NCBI RefSeq assembly: GCF_937138205.1
Contig: NZ_CAKZOT010000003.1
Span: 1 to 61,407, forward strand
Reading direction: 5' to 3'
DNA length: 61,407 nucleotides
From: an uncultured Rhodospira sp.
Lineage (GTDB): Bacteria > Pseudomonadota > Alphaproteobacteria > Rhodospirillales > Rhodospirillaceae
Shown here: positions 27,688 to 37,357 of the stretch, piece after piece
Position numbering within the stretch: the first letter of the stretch is position 1
Layout of the letters: each line of letters starts with the position of its first letter
Notes under the pieces: generated by a model
The model's input: only the letters and a program-made list of their open reading frames with translations
Databases searched by the model: none
Told to the model about the DNA's origin: nothing
Made by a program: the position numbers and the translations under genes

Positions 27688-27992
27688 GCGCCATACACCC
27701 GCTCCCGTGTCCGCTCGATCGACTCCCGGACAGAGGGGTTGCGCACGGCGTCGGGCATGACGAGATCGACGCGTCGGCCGAACAAGGCGCCCAGGTCGGA
27801 TTGCAGGGCAAAGAACGCGGTCAGGTCGGGCGCGGCGGTGTCGTGGAACGTCACCAGAAAATCGATGTCGCTGCGGTCGGGATCGAAATCACCGCCGCGT
27901 CCGGCCGAGCCGAACACCTCCAGCCGGGCCACGCCATAGGTCTGGCACAGCGCCGTCAGGGCCTCGCGTTTGGCGGCGATCTCGGCGTTCAC
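27684..27992 (-). CDS. MNT-type minimal nucleotidyltransferase (antitoxin-like)
   Basis: A 102-residue minimal nucleotidyltransferase. It has the GS motif with the metal ligands: VFGSAGRGGDFDPDRSDIDF, with Gly28-Ser29 and Asp42, Asp44. Such proteins act as antitoxins by adding AMP to a HEPN-domain toxin encoded next to them. The reading frame is open upstream but the family N-terminus begins at the GTG at 27992 (MNAEIAAKREALTAL). Its partner is reduced to a short remnant, so it may have no target left here. Confidence 0.8.
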   Translation of the reverse strand: MNAEIAAKREALTALCQTYGVARLEVFGSAGRGGDFDPDRSDIDFLVTFHDTAAPDLTAFFALQSDLGALFGRRVDLVMPDAVRNPSVRESIERTRERVYGA

Positions 27993-28060
27993 GCGACCTG
28001 CTTTACTCGGAAAGTCTGTCGACGGAGCACCAAGGATAGCACACCCCGCGCGGCGAGGCG

Positions 28061-29863
28061 TCACCCCTCCTTCATGCGCAACGCCTCGATGAAGGCGGAC
28101 TGGGGGATTTCCACCTTGCCGAACTGGCGCATCTTCTTCTTGCCCTCTTTCTGCTTCTCCAGCAGCTTGCGTTTGCGCGTCACGTCGCCGCCATAGCACT
28201 TGGCGGTCACGTCCTTGCGCATGGCGGAGATGGTCTCGCGCGCGATCACGCGCCCGCCGATGGCCGCCTGCAGCGGGATCTTGAACATGTGGCGCGGGAT
28301 CAGGTCCTTCAGCCGCTCGCAGATCTGGCGGCCGCGGAACTCCGACTGGGTGCGGTGAGCGACGAACGACAGCGCATCCACCGGTTCGTTGTTGACCAGG
28401 ATGGAGACCTTGACGAGATCGGACTCGGTGTATTCGTCCATGTCGTAGTCAAAGCTGGCATAGCCGCGCGAGATCGACTTCAGGCGGTCGTAGAAGTCGA
28501 ACACGATCTCGTTCAACGGCAGCTTGTAGACCGCCATGGCCCGCGCGCCAGCGTAGGTCAGATCGAGTTGCTCGCCGCGCCGCTCGGTACACAGCTTGAG
28601 CACCGGCCCAAGGTACTCGTCCGGGACGATGATGGTGGCCTTGACCCACGGCTCCTCGATCGAGTCGATGGTCACCGGGTCCGGCATGTCGGCCGGGTTG
28701 TGCAGTTCCAGGTATTCGCCGTTGGTCAGGTGCATCTTATAGACCACGCTGGGCGCGGTGGTGATCAGGTCCAGGTCGAACTCGCGGGTCAGGCGTTCCT
28801 GGATGATCTCCATGTGCAAGAGGCCCAGGAACCCGCAGCGGAAGCCGAAGCCCAGCGCCGCCGAGGTCTCCATCTGGTATTCAAAGCTGGCGTCGTTCAG
28901 GCGCAGCTTGGCGAGGCTGTCGCGCAGGGTCTCGAAGTCCGAGGTATCGACCGGGAACAGCCCGCACCACACCACGGGAACGGAGGGACGGAAGCCCGGC
29001 AACGGCGCCGCGCACGGCTTGCGGTCGTCGGTCAGGGTGTCGCCGACCTGGGTGTCGGCCACCGACTTGATCCCGGCCATGATGAAGCCCATCTCGCCGG
29101 CCGACAGGCTCTCGGTTTCGACCAGCTTGGGGGTAAACACGCCCACCTTGTCGATGGGATGCACGGCGCCGGTGCGCATCATGCGCATCTTCATGCCCTT
29201 GCGGAACGTGCCGTCGATGACCCGCACCAGCGTAATGACCCCCAGGTAGGGGTCGTACCAGCTATCGACCAGCAGCGCCTTGGGCGGGTTGTCCACCGCG
29301 CCCTGGGGCGGCGGCAGGCGCTGCACCAGCGCCTCCAGCACGTCGGTCACACCCTGGCCGGTCTTGGCGGAGATCATCAGCGCGTCGGTCGCCTCGATGC
29401 CGATCACGTCCTCGATCTGCTCCTTGATACGGTCTGGCTCGGCCGCCGGCAGGTCGATCTTGTTCAGGACCGGCACGATCTCCAGATCATTCTCCAGCGC
29501 CAGATAGACGTTGGCCAGCGTCTGCGCCTCCACCCCCTGCGACGCGTCCACCACCAGCAGCGCGCCCTCGCACGCCGCCAGCGAACGGGAGACCTCGTAG
29601 GAAAAGTCCACGTGCCCCGGCGTGTCCATCAGGTTGATGGCGTACGTCTTGCCATCCGACGCCTCGTAGGTCAGGCGAACCGTCTGCGCCTTGATGGTGA
29701 TACCGCGCTCGCGCTCCAGGTCCATGCTGTCGAGCACCTGCTCCTTCATCTCGCGGTCGTCCAGCCCGCCGCACATCTGGATCATGCGGTCGGCCAGGGT
29801 CGATTTGCCGTGGTCGATGTGGGCGATAATGGCAAAGTTGCGGATGTGCGAAAGGTCGGTCAT
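28061..29863 (-). CDS. lepA: Elongation factor 4 (LepA)
   Basis: A 600-residue translational GTPase that acts on stalled or pre-translocation ribosomes. It has the P-loop [14 protein letters not shown], switch [10 protein letters not shown], the base-specificity motif NKIDLP, the elongation factor G-like domains and the LepA-specific C-terminus with the [20 protein letters not shown] block. ATG 29863 gives the standard start [14 protein letters not shown] 68-base gap separates it from the MNT gene. It is on the opposite strand to the DUF2336 gene upstream. Confidence 0.98.
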   Translation of the reverse strand: MTDLSHIRNFAIIAHIDHGKSTLADRMIQMCGGLDDREMKEQVLDSMDLERERGITIKAQTVRLTYEASDGKTYAINLMDTPGHVDFSYEVSRSLAACEGALLVVDASQGVEAQTLANVYLALENDLEIVPVLNKIDLPAAEPDRIKEQIEDVIGIEATDALMISAKTGQGVTDVLEALVQRLPPPQGAVDNPPKALLVDSWYDPYLGVITLVRVIDGTFRKGMKMRMMRTGAVHPIDKVGVFTPKLVETESLSAGEMGFIMAGIKSVADTQVGDTLTDDRKPCAAPLPGFRPSVPVVWCGLFPVDTSDFETLRDSLAKLRLNDASFEYQMETSAALGFGFRCGFLGLLHMEIIQERLTREFDLDLITTAPSVVYKMHLTNGEYLELHNPADMPDPVTIDSIEEPWVKATIIVPDEYLGPVLKLCTERRGEQLDLTYAGARAMAVYKLPLNEIVFDFYDRLKSISRGYASFDYDMDEYTESDLVKVSILVNNEPVDALSFVAHRTQSEFRGRQICERLKDLIPRHMFKIPLQAAIGGRVIARETISAMRKDVTAKCYGGDVTRKRKLLEKQKEGKKKMRQFGKVEIPQSAFIEALRMKEG

Positions 29864-30139
29864 TGAGGGGCGAGTCCAAGGAACAGTTGCAATGGCAGGT
29901 CCGGGCGCGCGAACAATAGAAGCAATTCGAGCCCGGTTCAACACGCCCCCCACACGCCACGTCACGCGGCGTCACGCCAGGGCGCCGCCACATCGCTTTC
30001 GGCATTTCCAATGAGGGCCCGTTAACAATTCAGTATAGACTACCGTATAACATTTGGCATAGTTGACCAGCCGAGGGTCGGATGCCGGTGTGTGTTTCGG
30101 TGTCCGCCCCGGGTTTCCGCGCGCAAACGAGGCCGATCC

Positions 30140-31339
30140 ATGGCGCCGTCCGAAGAACATGGGCAGACCGAAAGTCTTGATGCCCCCTACCTTCTGGCCC
30201 TGGCCCGGCAGAAGACCGTGGCATCCCGCACCGCCCTGGCCGAGACCATCGCCGCCCTGTTCGCCAAGGGGGCCGACAGCCTGAACGACCGCGAGTTCGC
30301 CCTGATGGCGGACATTCTGCGCCGGGTTCTGAAGGAAATCGAGCTTTCCGTGCGCCGGCGCATCGCCGCCGAGTTCGCCAGCCGGCCGGACGTGCCGCGC
30401 GACCTGTTGACCTTCCTGGCCAATGACGAAATCGACGTCGCCTATCCGGTGCTCAGCCAGAGCCCCGTGCTGCGCGACGCCGACCTGATCGAGGTCATCC
30501 GCAACCGCACCCTCGAACACCAGCTCGCCGTCGCCGTGCGATTCGAGGTCAGCGAGGCGGTGAGCGAGGAACTGGTCAGCACCGGCAACGAGACGGTCAT
30601 CACCGAACTGTTGAAGAACCCCGACGCGCGCATCTCGCGTGCGACGCTTGCCTATCTGGTGGAGCAGTCGCGCCGCGTCGGGGGCTATCGCGAGCCGATC
30701 CTGTCCCGCCGCGAACTGCCCGAGGACCTGGCCAAGCGCATGGTGCTGTGGGTCTCGGCCGCATTGCGGAAGACCATCGTGGATCGCTTCGGCCTCGACC
30801 CGACCGAGGTCGACGCCCTGATCGAGAACGCCGTGCTGCACGCCGATCCGACCGACGAGGCCCCCGACTCGGGTCCCACGGCGGCCGAGCGCCTGGCCGA
30901 GGAACTGAGCGCCGCCGGCCGCAACGACGCCGACCTGATGATCTCGGCGTTGCAGAATGGCGAGGTGTCGCTGTTCGTCACGCTGTTTTCCCGCGCGTCC
31001 GGGATGCGCGAGATCCTGGTGCGTCGGATGCTGTTCGAGCCGGGCGGCGAGGGCCTGGCCATTGCCTGCAAGGCACTCGATCTGGCGCGGGAGGATTTCT
31101 CGGTCATCTTTCTGTTTTCGCGTAAGGCGCGCCCGGTGTCGGCGACCGTGCTGCGCGACGAACACAAGGCGGTCATGGACCTGTATGACCGGCTGACCCA
31201 GGACGCCTGCACCAAGGTGCTGGCGCGGTGGCAGCGCGACCACAACTATCTGAAAGCCCTGTTGGCCGTCGATCTGACCGAGGCCCAGGGGATGGACAGG
31301 CCGTTGCCGACCGACCCGCTCGACCCGACGGACCGGTGA
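30140..31339 (+). CDS. DUF2336 family protein (first copy)
   Basis: A 399-residue protein of the DUF2336 family, common in Rhodospirillales and relatives, without known function. It is all alpha-helical and repeat-like: ADSLNDREFALMADILRRVL, FASRPDVPRDLLTFLANDEI and SPVLRDADLIEVI are family blocks. A HEAT-like scaffold is likely. The C-terminal third carries a charged helix and ends PLDPTDR. ATG 30140 is preferred to the in-frame GTG 16 codons upstream. A second member of the family is at 43559-44680. Confidence 0.85.
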   Translation: MAPSEEHGQTESLDAPYLLALARQKTVASRTALAETIAALFAKGADSLNDREFALMADILRRVLKEIELSVRRRIAAEFASRPDVPRDLLTFLANDEIDVAYPVLSQSPVLRDADLIEVIRNRTLEHQLAVAVRFEVSEAVSEELVSTGNETVITELLKNPDARISRATLAYLVEQSRRVGGYREPILSRRELPEDLAKRMVLWVSAALRKTIVDRFGLDPTEVDALIENAVLHADPTDEAPDSGPTAAERLAEELSAAGRNDADLMISALQNGEVSLFVTLFSRASGMREILVRRMLFEPGGEGLAIACKALDLAREDFSVIFLFSRKARPVSATVLRDEHKAVMDLYDRLTQDACTKVLARWQRDHNYLKALLAVDLTEAQGMDRPLPTDPLDPTDR

Positions 31340-31575
31340 GGGTCCCGCCGGGTGGCGCCCTCTCTGATTCACACATTTGGATGATGGCGCCGGCCGGCAC
31401 CCGCCGCTCGGAGTCCCTCCCCATGAAATGGCTATCAGATTGTCGACGGGGGGAGGACCACTGCTATCCATCCATATTGAGAACTGCTGCAGCCGCCCAA
31501 GGATGGTTGACCATGCGCTGTTGCACAACCTAGCCTCCCGAACGTCCATAAACGCGCGGCAGGGAGGGGGCGCGC
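31340..31575. other. Intergenic gap with repeat fragments
   Basis: The sequence at about 31363-31430 (TCTGATTCACACAT, then CGCTCGGAGTCC, CCCATGAAAT and CTATCAGATT) shares pieces with the flanks of the dispersed repeats at 24297, 44709 and 47943-48200. It looks like a worn fragment of the same family. No gene is seen before tctC-like at 31576. Confidence 0.4.
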
Positions 31576-32574
31576 ATGAACAGCCACCACACACGGATCC
31601 TCGGCAGGGCGGCGGTGCTGTCCCTCGCGGTCGTGATCGTCGCCATGGTCGCGGTCGCGTGGACGGCGGCGTCGGCGCGGACTGAGTGGCCGGAACGGCC
31701 GGTCACGCTGATCGTGCCGTCCGGGGCCGGCGGCGGCACCGACCTGACGGGGCGGATGCTCGCCGAACGCCTGGAGGCCCGCTTCGGCCAGCCGTTCACG
31801 GTCATCAACCAGGGCCAGGGCGGCGGCGTGGTCGGCATCGGCGCCATGACCGGCGCGCGGCCGGACGGCTACACGCTGGGCATTCTCTACAACTTCGCCC
31901 ACTACAAGGCGCTGGGGCAGGCCGATTTCGACGTCGACGATGTCACGCCCATCGCCCAGTACAACTTCGATCCGGCCGGCTTCCAGGCGCGGGCCGACAG
32001 CCCGTGGCCGGATCTGCCGGCGGCGCTGGACGCCATCAAGGCCGACCCGACGGGGGTGACCATCGGCTGCGCCGGCGGCTGTGGCGGGTCGTGGCCGATC
32101 GCCGTCGCCTCGCTGCTGGCGGCCTGGGACATCGACCCGGCGCGGGTGCGCATGATTCCTAGCCAGGGCGCCAACGCCTCGTTGCAGGATCTGGCGGCCG
32201 GCGGGCTGGACGTGGTGCCGTGTTCGCTGCCGGAGGCGCGGGCTTTTCTGGACGCCGGCCTGGTGCGAGCCCTGGCGGTGTTCGCCGACCAGCGGCTGGC
32301 CGCGTTCCCGGACGTCCCCACCCTGGAGGAGGCGGCCGGCCTGACGCTGACGCTGGGGGCGTGGCGCGGCGTGGTGGGTCCCGCCGACCTGCCCGAGGCC
32401 ATCACCCGGCGGCTTGAGGCGGCCCTGCGCGACATCGTCCACGATCCGGATTTCCGGGCCGAGATGGCGGCGCACGGCTTCGGCCTGCGCTGGCGCGACG
32501 CGGCGGCGTTCGAGGCCTTCATGCGCGCCGAGGAGCAGCGTGTTCACGCCATGATCCGGGATCTGGGGTTGTGA
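31576..32574 (+). CDS. tctC: Tripartite tricarboxylate transporter binding protein (TctC/Bug family)
   Basis: A 332-residue periplasmic protein with an N-terminal signal (about residues 12-34). The mature protein begins WPERPVTLIVPSGAGGGTDLTGRM, the Bug-family ligand-binding start, and continues AMTGARPDGYTLG and PDLPEAITRRLEAALRD. It binds a carboxylate (citrate or a related acid) for TctBA. A pair of cysteines in IGCAGGCGGSW sits in the pocket region, where many relatives have Thr and Ser. The gene overlaps tctB by four bases (GTGA). Confidence 0.93.
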   Translation: MNSHHTRILGRAAVLSLAVVIVAMVAVAWTAASARTEWPERPVTLIVPSGAGGGTDLTGRMLAERLEARFGQPFTVINQGQGGGVVGIGAMTGARPDGYTLGILYNFAHYKALGQADFDVDDVTPIAQYNFDPAGFQARADSPWPDLPAALDAIKADPTGVTIGCAGGCGGSWPIAVASLLAAWDIDPARVRMIPSQGANASLQDLAAGGLDVVPCSLPEARAFLDAGLVRALAVFADQRLAAFPDVPTLEEAAGLTLTLGAWRGVVGPADLPEAITRRLEAALRDIVHDPDFRAEMAAHGFGLRWRDAAAFEAFMRAEEQRVHAMIRDLGL

Positions 32575-33017
32575 TCGCCGGCGCCGCCGCCGTTCTTGTC
32601 GGCGCGGGGCTGATCGGCGTGGCGATGCAGGCGCGGCCGGTGCCGCCCCTGCCGATCGGGCCGGGGGTGCTGCCGGCGGTGGTCGGCCTGGGCCTGCTGG
32701 GCGTGGGCGCGGCGCTGATGGTGGCGCGGCGCGAACCGCATGACCCGGCGCCGTCCCGGCCCGACCGCACCGGGCTGACCGGCTTGGCGCTGGCCATCGC
32801 CCTGCCGCTGGCGCTGGCCGCCACGCTGGAGACCGTGGGCGTCGCGCTCGGCCTGCCGTTGGTGCTGGCGCCGCTGCTGGCCTGGCACGGAATGCCCCCC
32901 GGGCGCGCCATGCTGCTGGCGGTGGCCATGACGGGGGCGCTGTTGGCGCTGCTGGGCGGCCTGCTGCGGGTGCCGCTGCCACTCGGTCCGCTTGCGGGCG
33001 TCCCGCCGTGGACATGA
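32571..33017 (+). CDS. tctB: Tripartite tricarboxylate transporter small permease TctB
   Basis: A 148-residue membrane protein with four hydrophobic segments, typical of TctB. The start is a GTG within the tctC stop codon. It is thought to stabilise or assist the large subunit TctA. The sequence is very Leu/Ala/Gly-rich, which makes the family call depend on context, size and membrane pattern. Confidence 0.85.
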   Translation: MIAGAAAVLVGAGLIGVAMQARPVPPLPIGPGVLPAVVGLGLLGVGAALMVARREPHDPAPSRPDRTGLTGLALAIALPLALAATLETVGVALGLPLVLAPLLAWHGMPPGRAMLLAVAMTGALLALLGGLLRVPLPLGPLAGVPPWT

Positions 33018-34519
33018 CGCCGGCGGCGCTGGGCGCGGCGCTGGCCCTTCTTCTGACGCCGCAGGTGCTGGCGGTGATGGCCGGCGCCGCCGTGTTGGGC
33101 TTGGTGGTGGGAGCGCTGCCCGGCCTGACCGCGACGCTGGGCGTGGCGCTGCTGGTGCCGTTCGCCCTGCTGCTGGAGCCGCTGCCGGCGCTGGCCGGGG
33201 TCGTCACCCTGGCGGCCGTGGCCATCACCGCCGGCGATCTGCCGGGGGCGCTGCTGCGGGTGCCGGGCACACCCGCCTCGGCCGCCTACGCCGAGGCGGC
33301 GCATCGCCTCGCCCGACGCGGCCGGGCCGGGCTGGCGCTGGGCACCGGCCTGGTGTGCGCCGCCGTGGGCGGCGTGGCGGGCGCCCTCGTGCTGCTCCTG
33401 GGCGCGCCGGCGCTGGCCGGCCTGGCGCTGCACATGAGCACCGTCGAGCGCTTCTGGCTGGCGGTGCTGGGCCTGAGCGCCGCCGCCGTGGTGGCCGGGC
33501 CGTCGCCCCCGCGCGGCGCGCTGGCGGTGCTGATCGGGCTGGCGCTGGCGCTGGTGGGGCTGGATCCGGTGTCCGGACAGCCGCGCCTGACCTTCGGCCT
33601 GACGGACCTGAGCGGTGGGCTTGGCCTGATCCCGGTCATGATCGGTCTGTTCGCGGTTTCGCGCGTGCTGGCTCACGCCCTGGACCCGAAGACGGACGAG
33701 AGGGCGCCGCCCCGTATTGGCCCCGTGTTCGCCGGTCTCGGTCAAGCGCTCGGTCGGCGGCGCCGCGCCATCGCCCTGGGCGGCGGCGTCGGGGTGGTGA
33801 TCGGCGCGATCCCGGGCGCCGGGGCCGACATCGCCGCCTATGTGGCCCAGGCCGTGGCCCGCCGGCTGACACCCGGTCGCACCAAAGGCGAGGACGACCA
33901 TGACCTCGACGCCATCGCCCCGGCCGGCGCCGCCAACAACGCGGCCATCGGCGGCGCCCTGGTGCCGGCGACCGTGCTCGGCATTCCCGGCGATTCCCTG
34001 ACCGCCATCGTCATCGGCGTGCTGATGCTCAACGGGATCACGCCGGGACCGGCGGCGTTCCTGCTGCACGGCGACACCATGGCGGCCGTGCTTCTGGCCT
34101 TTCTGCTGGCCAACCTGCTGCTGGTCCCCGCCGGCCTGTTGGCCCTTGCCCTGGCGCGGCCGCTGCTGGCGGCGCCGCCGGTGGTGCTGATGCCGCTGAT
34201 CCTGGGCGTCTGTCTGGTGGGAAGCTACGCCGTCGAGCGCACGACGACGGCCCTGGTGGTGACCATGGCCGCCGGGGTGCTGGGCCTGCTGATGGAGCGG
34301 GGGCGGGTCCCCCTGGCGCCGGTTGTCCTGGGGCTGGTGCTGGGGCCGCTGATCGAGGAAATGGCCCTGACGTCGCTGATGAAGGCGGGCGGCGACCCGG
34401 CCGTGCTCGTCGAGCGGCCGGGGGCGCTGGGGCTGGCCCTGGTGACCGCCGCCGTGTGGGGTGTTCCGGCGGTGCGCGCCGGCATTGCGCATGTACGGCA
34501 CCCACGCGACTCGGACTGA
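33014..34519 (+). CDS. tctA: Tripartite tricarboxylate transporter large permease TctA
   Basis: A 501-residue permease with about ten or more membrane segments. It has the conserved VVGALPGLTATLGVALLVPF near the N-terminus, the GAIPGAGADIAAYVAQAVAR repeat in the middle and EDDHDLDAIAPAGAANNAAIGG followed by LVPATVLGIPGDS, both signatures of TctA. ATG 33014 overlaps the tctB stop by four bases; an in-frame GTG at 33008 is the alternative. tctCBA therefore form one tightly overlapping operon. No TctDE two-component regulator is nearby. Confidence 0.93.
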   Translation: MTPAALGAALALLLTPQVLAVMAGAAVLGLVVGALPGLTATLGVALLVPFALLLEPLPALAGVVTLAAVAITAGDLPGALLRVPGTPASAAYAEAAHRLARRGRAGLALGTGLVCAAVGGVAGALVLLLGAPALAGLALHMSTVERFWLAVLGLSAAAVVAGPSPPRGALAVLIGLALALVGLDPVSGQPRLTFGLTDLSGGLGLIPVMIGLFAVSRVLAHALDPKTDERAPPRIGPVFAGLGQALGRRRRAIALGGGVGVVIGAIPGAGADIAAYVAQAVARRLTPGRTKGEDDHDLDAIAPAGAANNAAIGGALVPATVLGIPGDSLTAIVIGVLMLNGITPGPAAFLLHGDTMAAVLLAFLLANLLLVPAGLLALALARPLLAAPPVVLMPLILGVCLVGSYAVERTTTALVVTMAAGVLGLLMERGRVPLAPVVLGLVLGPLIEEMALTSLMKAGGDPAVLVERPGALGLALVTAAVWGVPAVRAGIAHVRHPRDSD

Positions 34520-34820
34520 CCCGGGTGACCCGCGTCCCGACACGTCCGACCGGCACCGCACTCCACGCGGTTGCTCGGAATTTCGCTAGACACCACTGGT
34601 TCTCGCGACCCGGCGGACCGGACGGCGCGACAGGGCCGGATTCGCGATCGCGGTGGGTCGAGGGGCCATGACCCTTGATTTTCATTTGTCGCGGGATCGG
34701 AACAAGCGCATGATCCGTTGAATACCCGTGTGCACCAGTGGGGGATTGGGCGCGGGACAGGGCTGCCGCCGTGACCTCGACCATGCGTCCCTCGAGTCCC
34801 GTCTCGCAGGAGGACCGTCC
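34520..34820. other. Intergenic stretch upstream of C70-type protease
   Basis: About 300 bases without a recognisable gene. It presumably holds the promoter of the protease gene; no clear hairpin or repeat is seen. A ribosome binding site (GCAGGAGGA) lies at its end. Confidence 0.4.
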
Positions 34821-35459
34821 ATGGCCTGGTTCAGTCGCTTCACCCGCTTCGGAGACGTTCACCTGGTGTACGGCCAGGAAAACAACATGTCGTGCGGCAT
34901 CGCCAGCGTGCTGATGTGCGTGTTCAAGATCAACAAGCTGCGGCCCGGCACCCAGGCCGTGCATGTCAACACGGCGATCTACAACGCCTATTCTCGGGCG
35001 TCGGGCGGGCGGTACCAGCCGGCGACACAGGGCACCCACCCGAACCACCTGGTGACGGTGCTCAACAGCCTGAACTGCGGCCGCTGGACCTGGAGCCAGC
35101 TGTCCGCCGCCCAGGCCTCGCGCAGCATCATCAATTGGGTGGGCGTGGTCGCCGCGCCCGGGCCGACGGTGACCGTCAATCCCGTCATCATCGGCGTGGA
35201 CTGGGATGCCGGCGGCGCCCACTGGGCGGTCATCGACACAGTGCGGACGTTCATGGGCACCAGCTACGCCACCGTCTGCGACCCGTGGGACGCCAACGTC
35301 CACGTCCAGGAGATCAGCGGCAACCGTCCCTTTGTCTACAACGCCGGTCAGGGTGGGTTCTCGGTGGACTTCTGGGGCTCCCACATGGGGCAGACACGGC
35401 CCTTCGCGCCCGGCGCCCGGGGTCGCATCCAGAACTGGGGCATCATCCATCGCACGTGA
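34821..35459 (+). CDS. Papain-like cysteine protease, AvrRpt2/C70 type
   Basis: A 212-residue protein with the layout of a papain-like protease: oxyanion Gln19 and nucleophile Cys25 in YGQENNMSCGIASVLM, His134 in GGAHWAVIDTV and Asp154 in TVCDPWDANVH. This matches peptidase family C70, which includes the type III effector AvrRpt2, and related bacterial proteins of unknown role. There is no signal peptide and no type III or VI genes in the window, so a secreted role is speculation. ATG 34821 has AGGAGGA upstream and places the active site close to the N-terminus. It follows tctA after 301 bases. Confidence 0.75.
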   Translation: MAWFSRFTRFGDVHLVYGQENNMSCGIASVLMCVFKINKLRPGTQAVHVNTAIYNAYSRASGGRYQPATQGTHPNHLVTVLNSLNCGRWTWSQLSAAQASRSIINWVGVVAAPGPTVTVNPVIIGVDWDAGGAHWAVIDTVRTFMGTSYATVCDPWDANVHVQEISGNRPFVYNAGQGGFSVDFWGSHMGQTRPFAPGARGRIQNWGIIHRT

Positions 35460-35532
35460 CGGCCGGCTTGCGTGCCCTCGCCGCCGGTGCGACAGTGAGG
35501 GTCATTTGCGACAACCACCTAGGTAGCGGTTC

Positions 35533-36735
35533 ATGACCCCCGTGCAGGCCCGCACGGCGCTGAGCTTTTCCTGCGTCGGGCATTCCATCAGCCATGTGTT
35601 CGAGCCGATCTTCTACGTGGTCGCCCTGGTGCTACCGGCGTACTTCGACATCTCCTACGAGGCGGCGCTGGCCCTGATCCTGGTCGGCAAGCTGCTGTTC
35701 GGCATCGCCGCGCCGTTCGCGGGGTGGCTGGGCGACCGCTGGAGCGCCACCGGCATGATGGCCGCGTATTTCCTGGGCATCGGCGCCAGCGCCATCTGGG
35801 CCGGGCTGGCGGGCAGTCCGCTGGAAATGGCCATCGCCCTGGGCTTCCTGGGGCTGTTCGGATCGATCTACCACCCGGTGGGCATCGCCTGGCTGGTGCG
35901 CAACGCCGTCAACCGGGGCCAGGCGTTGGGTGTGAACGGCGCTTTTGGTGGTTTCGGACCGGCGGCCGGCGGCCTGATGGCCGGCCTTCTGATCGACGCC
36001 TTCGGCTGGCGCTCGGCGTTCCTGATCCCCGGGGTCGTGACCGTGGGCCTCGGCTTGGCGTTCCTGTGGCTGGTCTGGCGCGGCGTGATCATCGAGACCA
36101 AGATCGACGCGCGGAGCGATCCGCCGCCAGACAAGCGCGATACGGCGCGGGTCTACATGATCATCGCCCTGACCATGCTGGTCGGCGGGATCATCTATCA
36201 GGCCACGCAGGCCAGTATGCCCAAGGTGTTCGAGGAACGCCTGGGCGACCTGTTCGGCGAGGGTGCCAGCGGCATCGGCGTGGCGGTAATGCTCGTTTAC
36301 GCCATCGCCGGGATGTTTCAGATCGTCAGCGGCCACCTGGCCGACCGCTACCCGCTGAAAGTCGTCTACGTCGGCATGTACGTGGTGCAGGCGCCGTTCC
36401 TGGCGCTGGCGGCGGCGGCGACCGGTTTGCCGCTGCTGCTGGTGATGCTGATGATGGTGACCTTCAACACCGGCGCCCTGCCGGCCGAGAACAGCCTGCT
36501 GGCCAAGTACACGCCGCCGGCGTGGCGTTCCCGCGCCTACGGCATGAAGTTCGTGCTGGCCTTCGGCATCAGCGGACTGGCGGTGCCGCTGGTGGCCTGG
36601 GTGCGGGCCACGACGGGCGACTTCAGCGCGCTGTACCTGCTGCTGGCGGCGCTGGCCGCGCTGGTCATCGTTGTGGGCATCCGCCTGCCGCGTGAGCGGC
36701 CGCTGCCGGCCGCCGAGGCCGCGCCCGCCGAATAG
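35533..36735 (+). CDS. MFS transporter
   Basis: A 400-residue inner-membrane protein with about twelve hydrophobic segments in two halves, the pattern of the major facilitator superfamily. The start MTPVQARTALSFSCVGHSIS and GDRWSATGMMAAYFLG resemble the fosmidomycin-resistance (Fsr) branch, where the histidine-rich first helix is typical. The substrate cannot be told. The gene follows the protease gene after 73 bases and precedes msrA by about 100 bases. Confidence 0.88.
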   Translation: MTPVQARTALSFSCVGHSISHVFEPIFYVVALVLPAYFDISYEAALALILVGKLLFGIAAPFAGWLGDRWSATGMMAAYFLGIGASAIWAGLAGSPLEMAIALGFLGLFGSIYHPVGIAWLVRNAVNRGQALGVNGAFGGFGPAAGGLMAGLLIDAFGWRSAFLIPGVVTVGLGLAFLWLVWRGVIIETKIDARSDPPPDKRDTARVYMIIALTMLVGGIIYQATQASMPKVFEERLGDLFGEGASGIGVAVMLVYAIAGMFQIVSGHLADRYPLKVVYVGMYVVQAPFLALAAAATGLPLLLVMLMMVTFNTGALPAENSLLAKYTPPAWRSRAYGMKFVLAFGISGLAVPLVAWVRATTGDFSALYLLLAALAALVIVVGIRLPRERPLPAAEAAPAE

Positions 36736-36834
36736 CGCGCGCGGCCGGCGGACCGCTTGTGAGCGGCGCCCCCTCCGCCCATATGCGAACGACCGAGAGT
36801 GACTCCGGTCTTTCGTATAGGGAGAACCGCACAC

Positions 36835-37341
36835 ATGCCCACACACACCGCCACCTTCGGCGCGGGCTGTTTCTGGGGGGTGGAACAGACATTCCGCGAC
36901 ACCGAGGGCGTGACCGGCACGTCCGTCGGCTATGCCGGCGGGCACGTCGACCACCCCACCTACGAGATGGTCTGCTCGGACACGACGGGACACGCCGAGG
37001 TCGTGCGGGTCGAATACGACCCGGCCGTCATCACGTATGACCAACTGCTGGACGTGTTCTGGCAGACCCACGACCCCACCCAGGTCAACCGCCAGGGGCC
37101 GGACGTCGGCAGCCAGTACCGCAGCGTCATCTTCACGCACGACGCCGAGCAGGCGGCCACGGCGCAGAAGAGCCGCGCGGCGCTGGACGCCTCCGGGCGG
37201 ATGCGCCGGCCGGTGGCCACCGAGATCGAGCCCGCCGGCCCGTTCTGGCCGGCCGAGGATTACCACCAGCAATACGTCGAGAAACAACGGGGGGGTGGGT
37301 CGCTCGGCGGACTGCTGCGGGCGTTCACGGGCCACCGGTAA
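36835..37341 (+). CDS. msrA: Peptide methionine-S-sulfoxide reductase MsrA
   Basis: A 168-residue enzyme that reduces methionine-S-sulfoxide in proteins. It has the catalytic motif [12 protein letters not shown] (nucleophile Cys10), the family segment [20 protein letters not shown] and YRSVIFTHD. There is no C-terminal resolving Cys pair of the usual kind, so it probably uses Cys residues elsewhere or thioredoxin directly. ATG 36835 with AGGGAG ten bases upstream is preferred over the in-frame start at 36799. Confidence 0.96.
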   Translation: MPTHTATFGAGCFWGVEQTFRDTEGVTGTSVGYAGGHVDHPTYEMVCSDTTGHAEVVRVEYDPAVITYDQLLDVFWQTHDPTQVNRQGPDVGSQYRSVIFTHDAEQAATAQKSRAALDASGRMRRPVATEIEPAGPFWPAEDYHQQYVEKQRGGGSLGGLLRAFTGHR

Positions 37342-37357
37342 CCGGCCGCCCGCGCCG

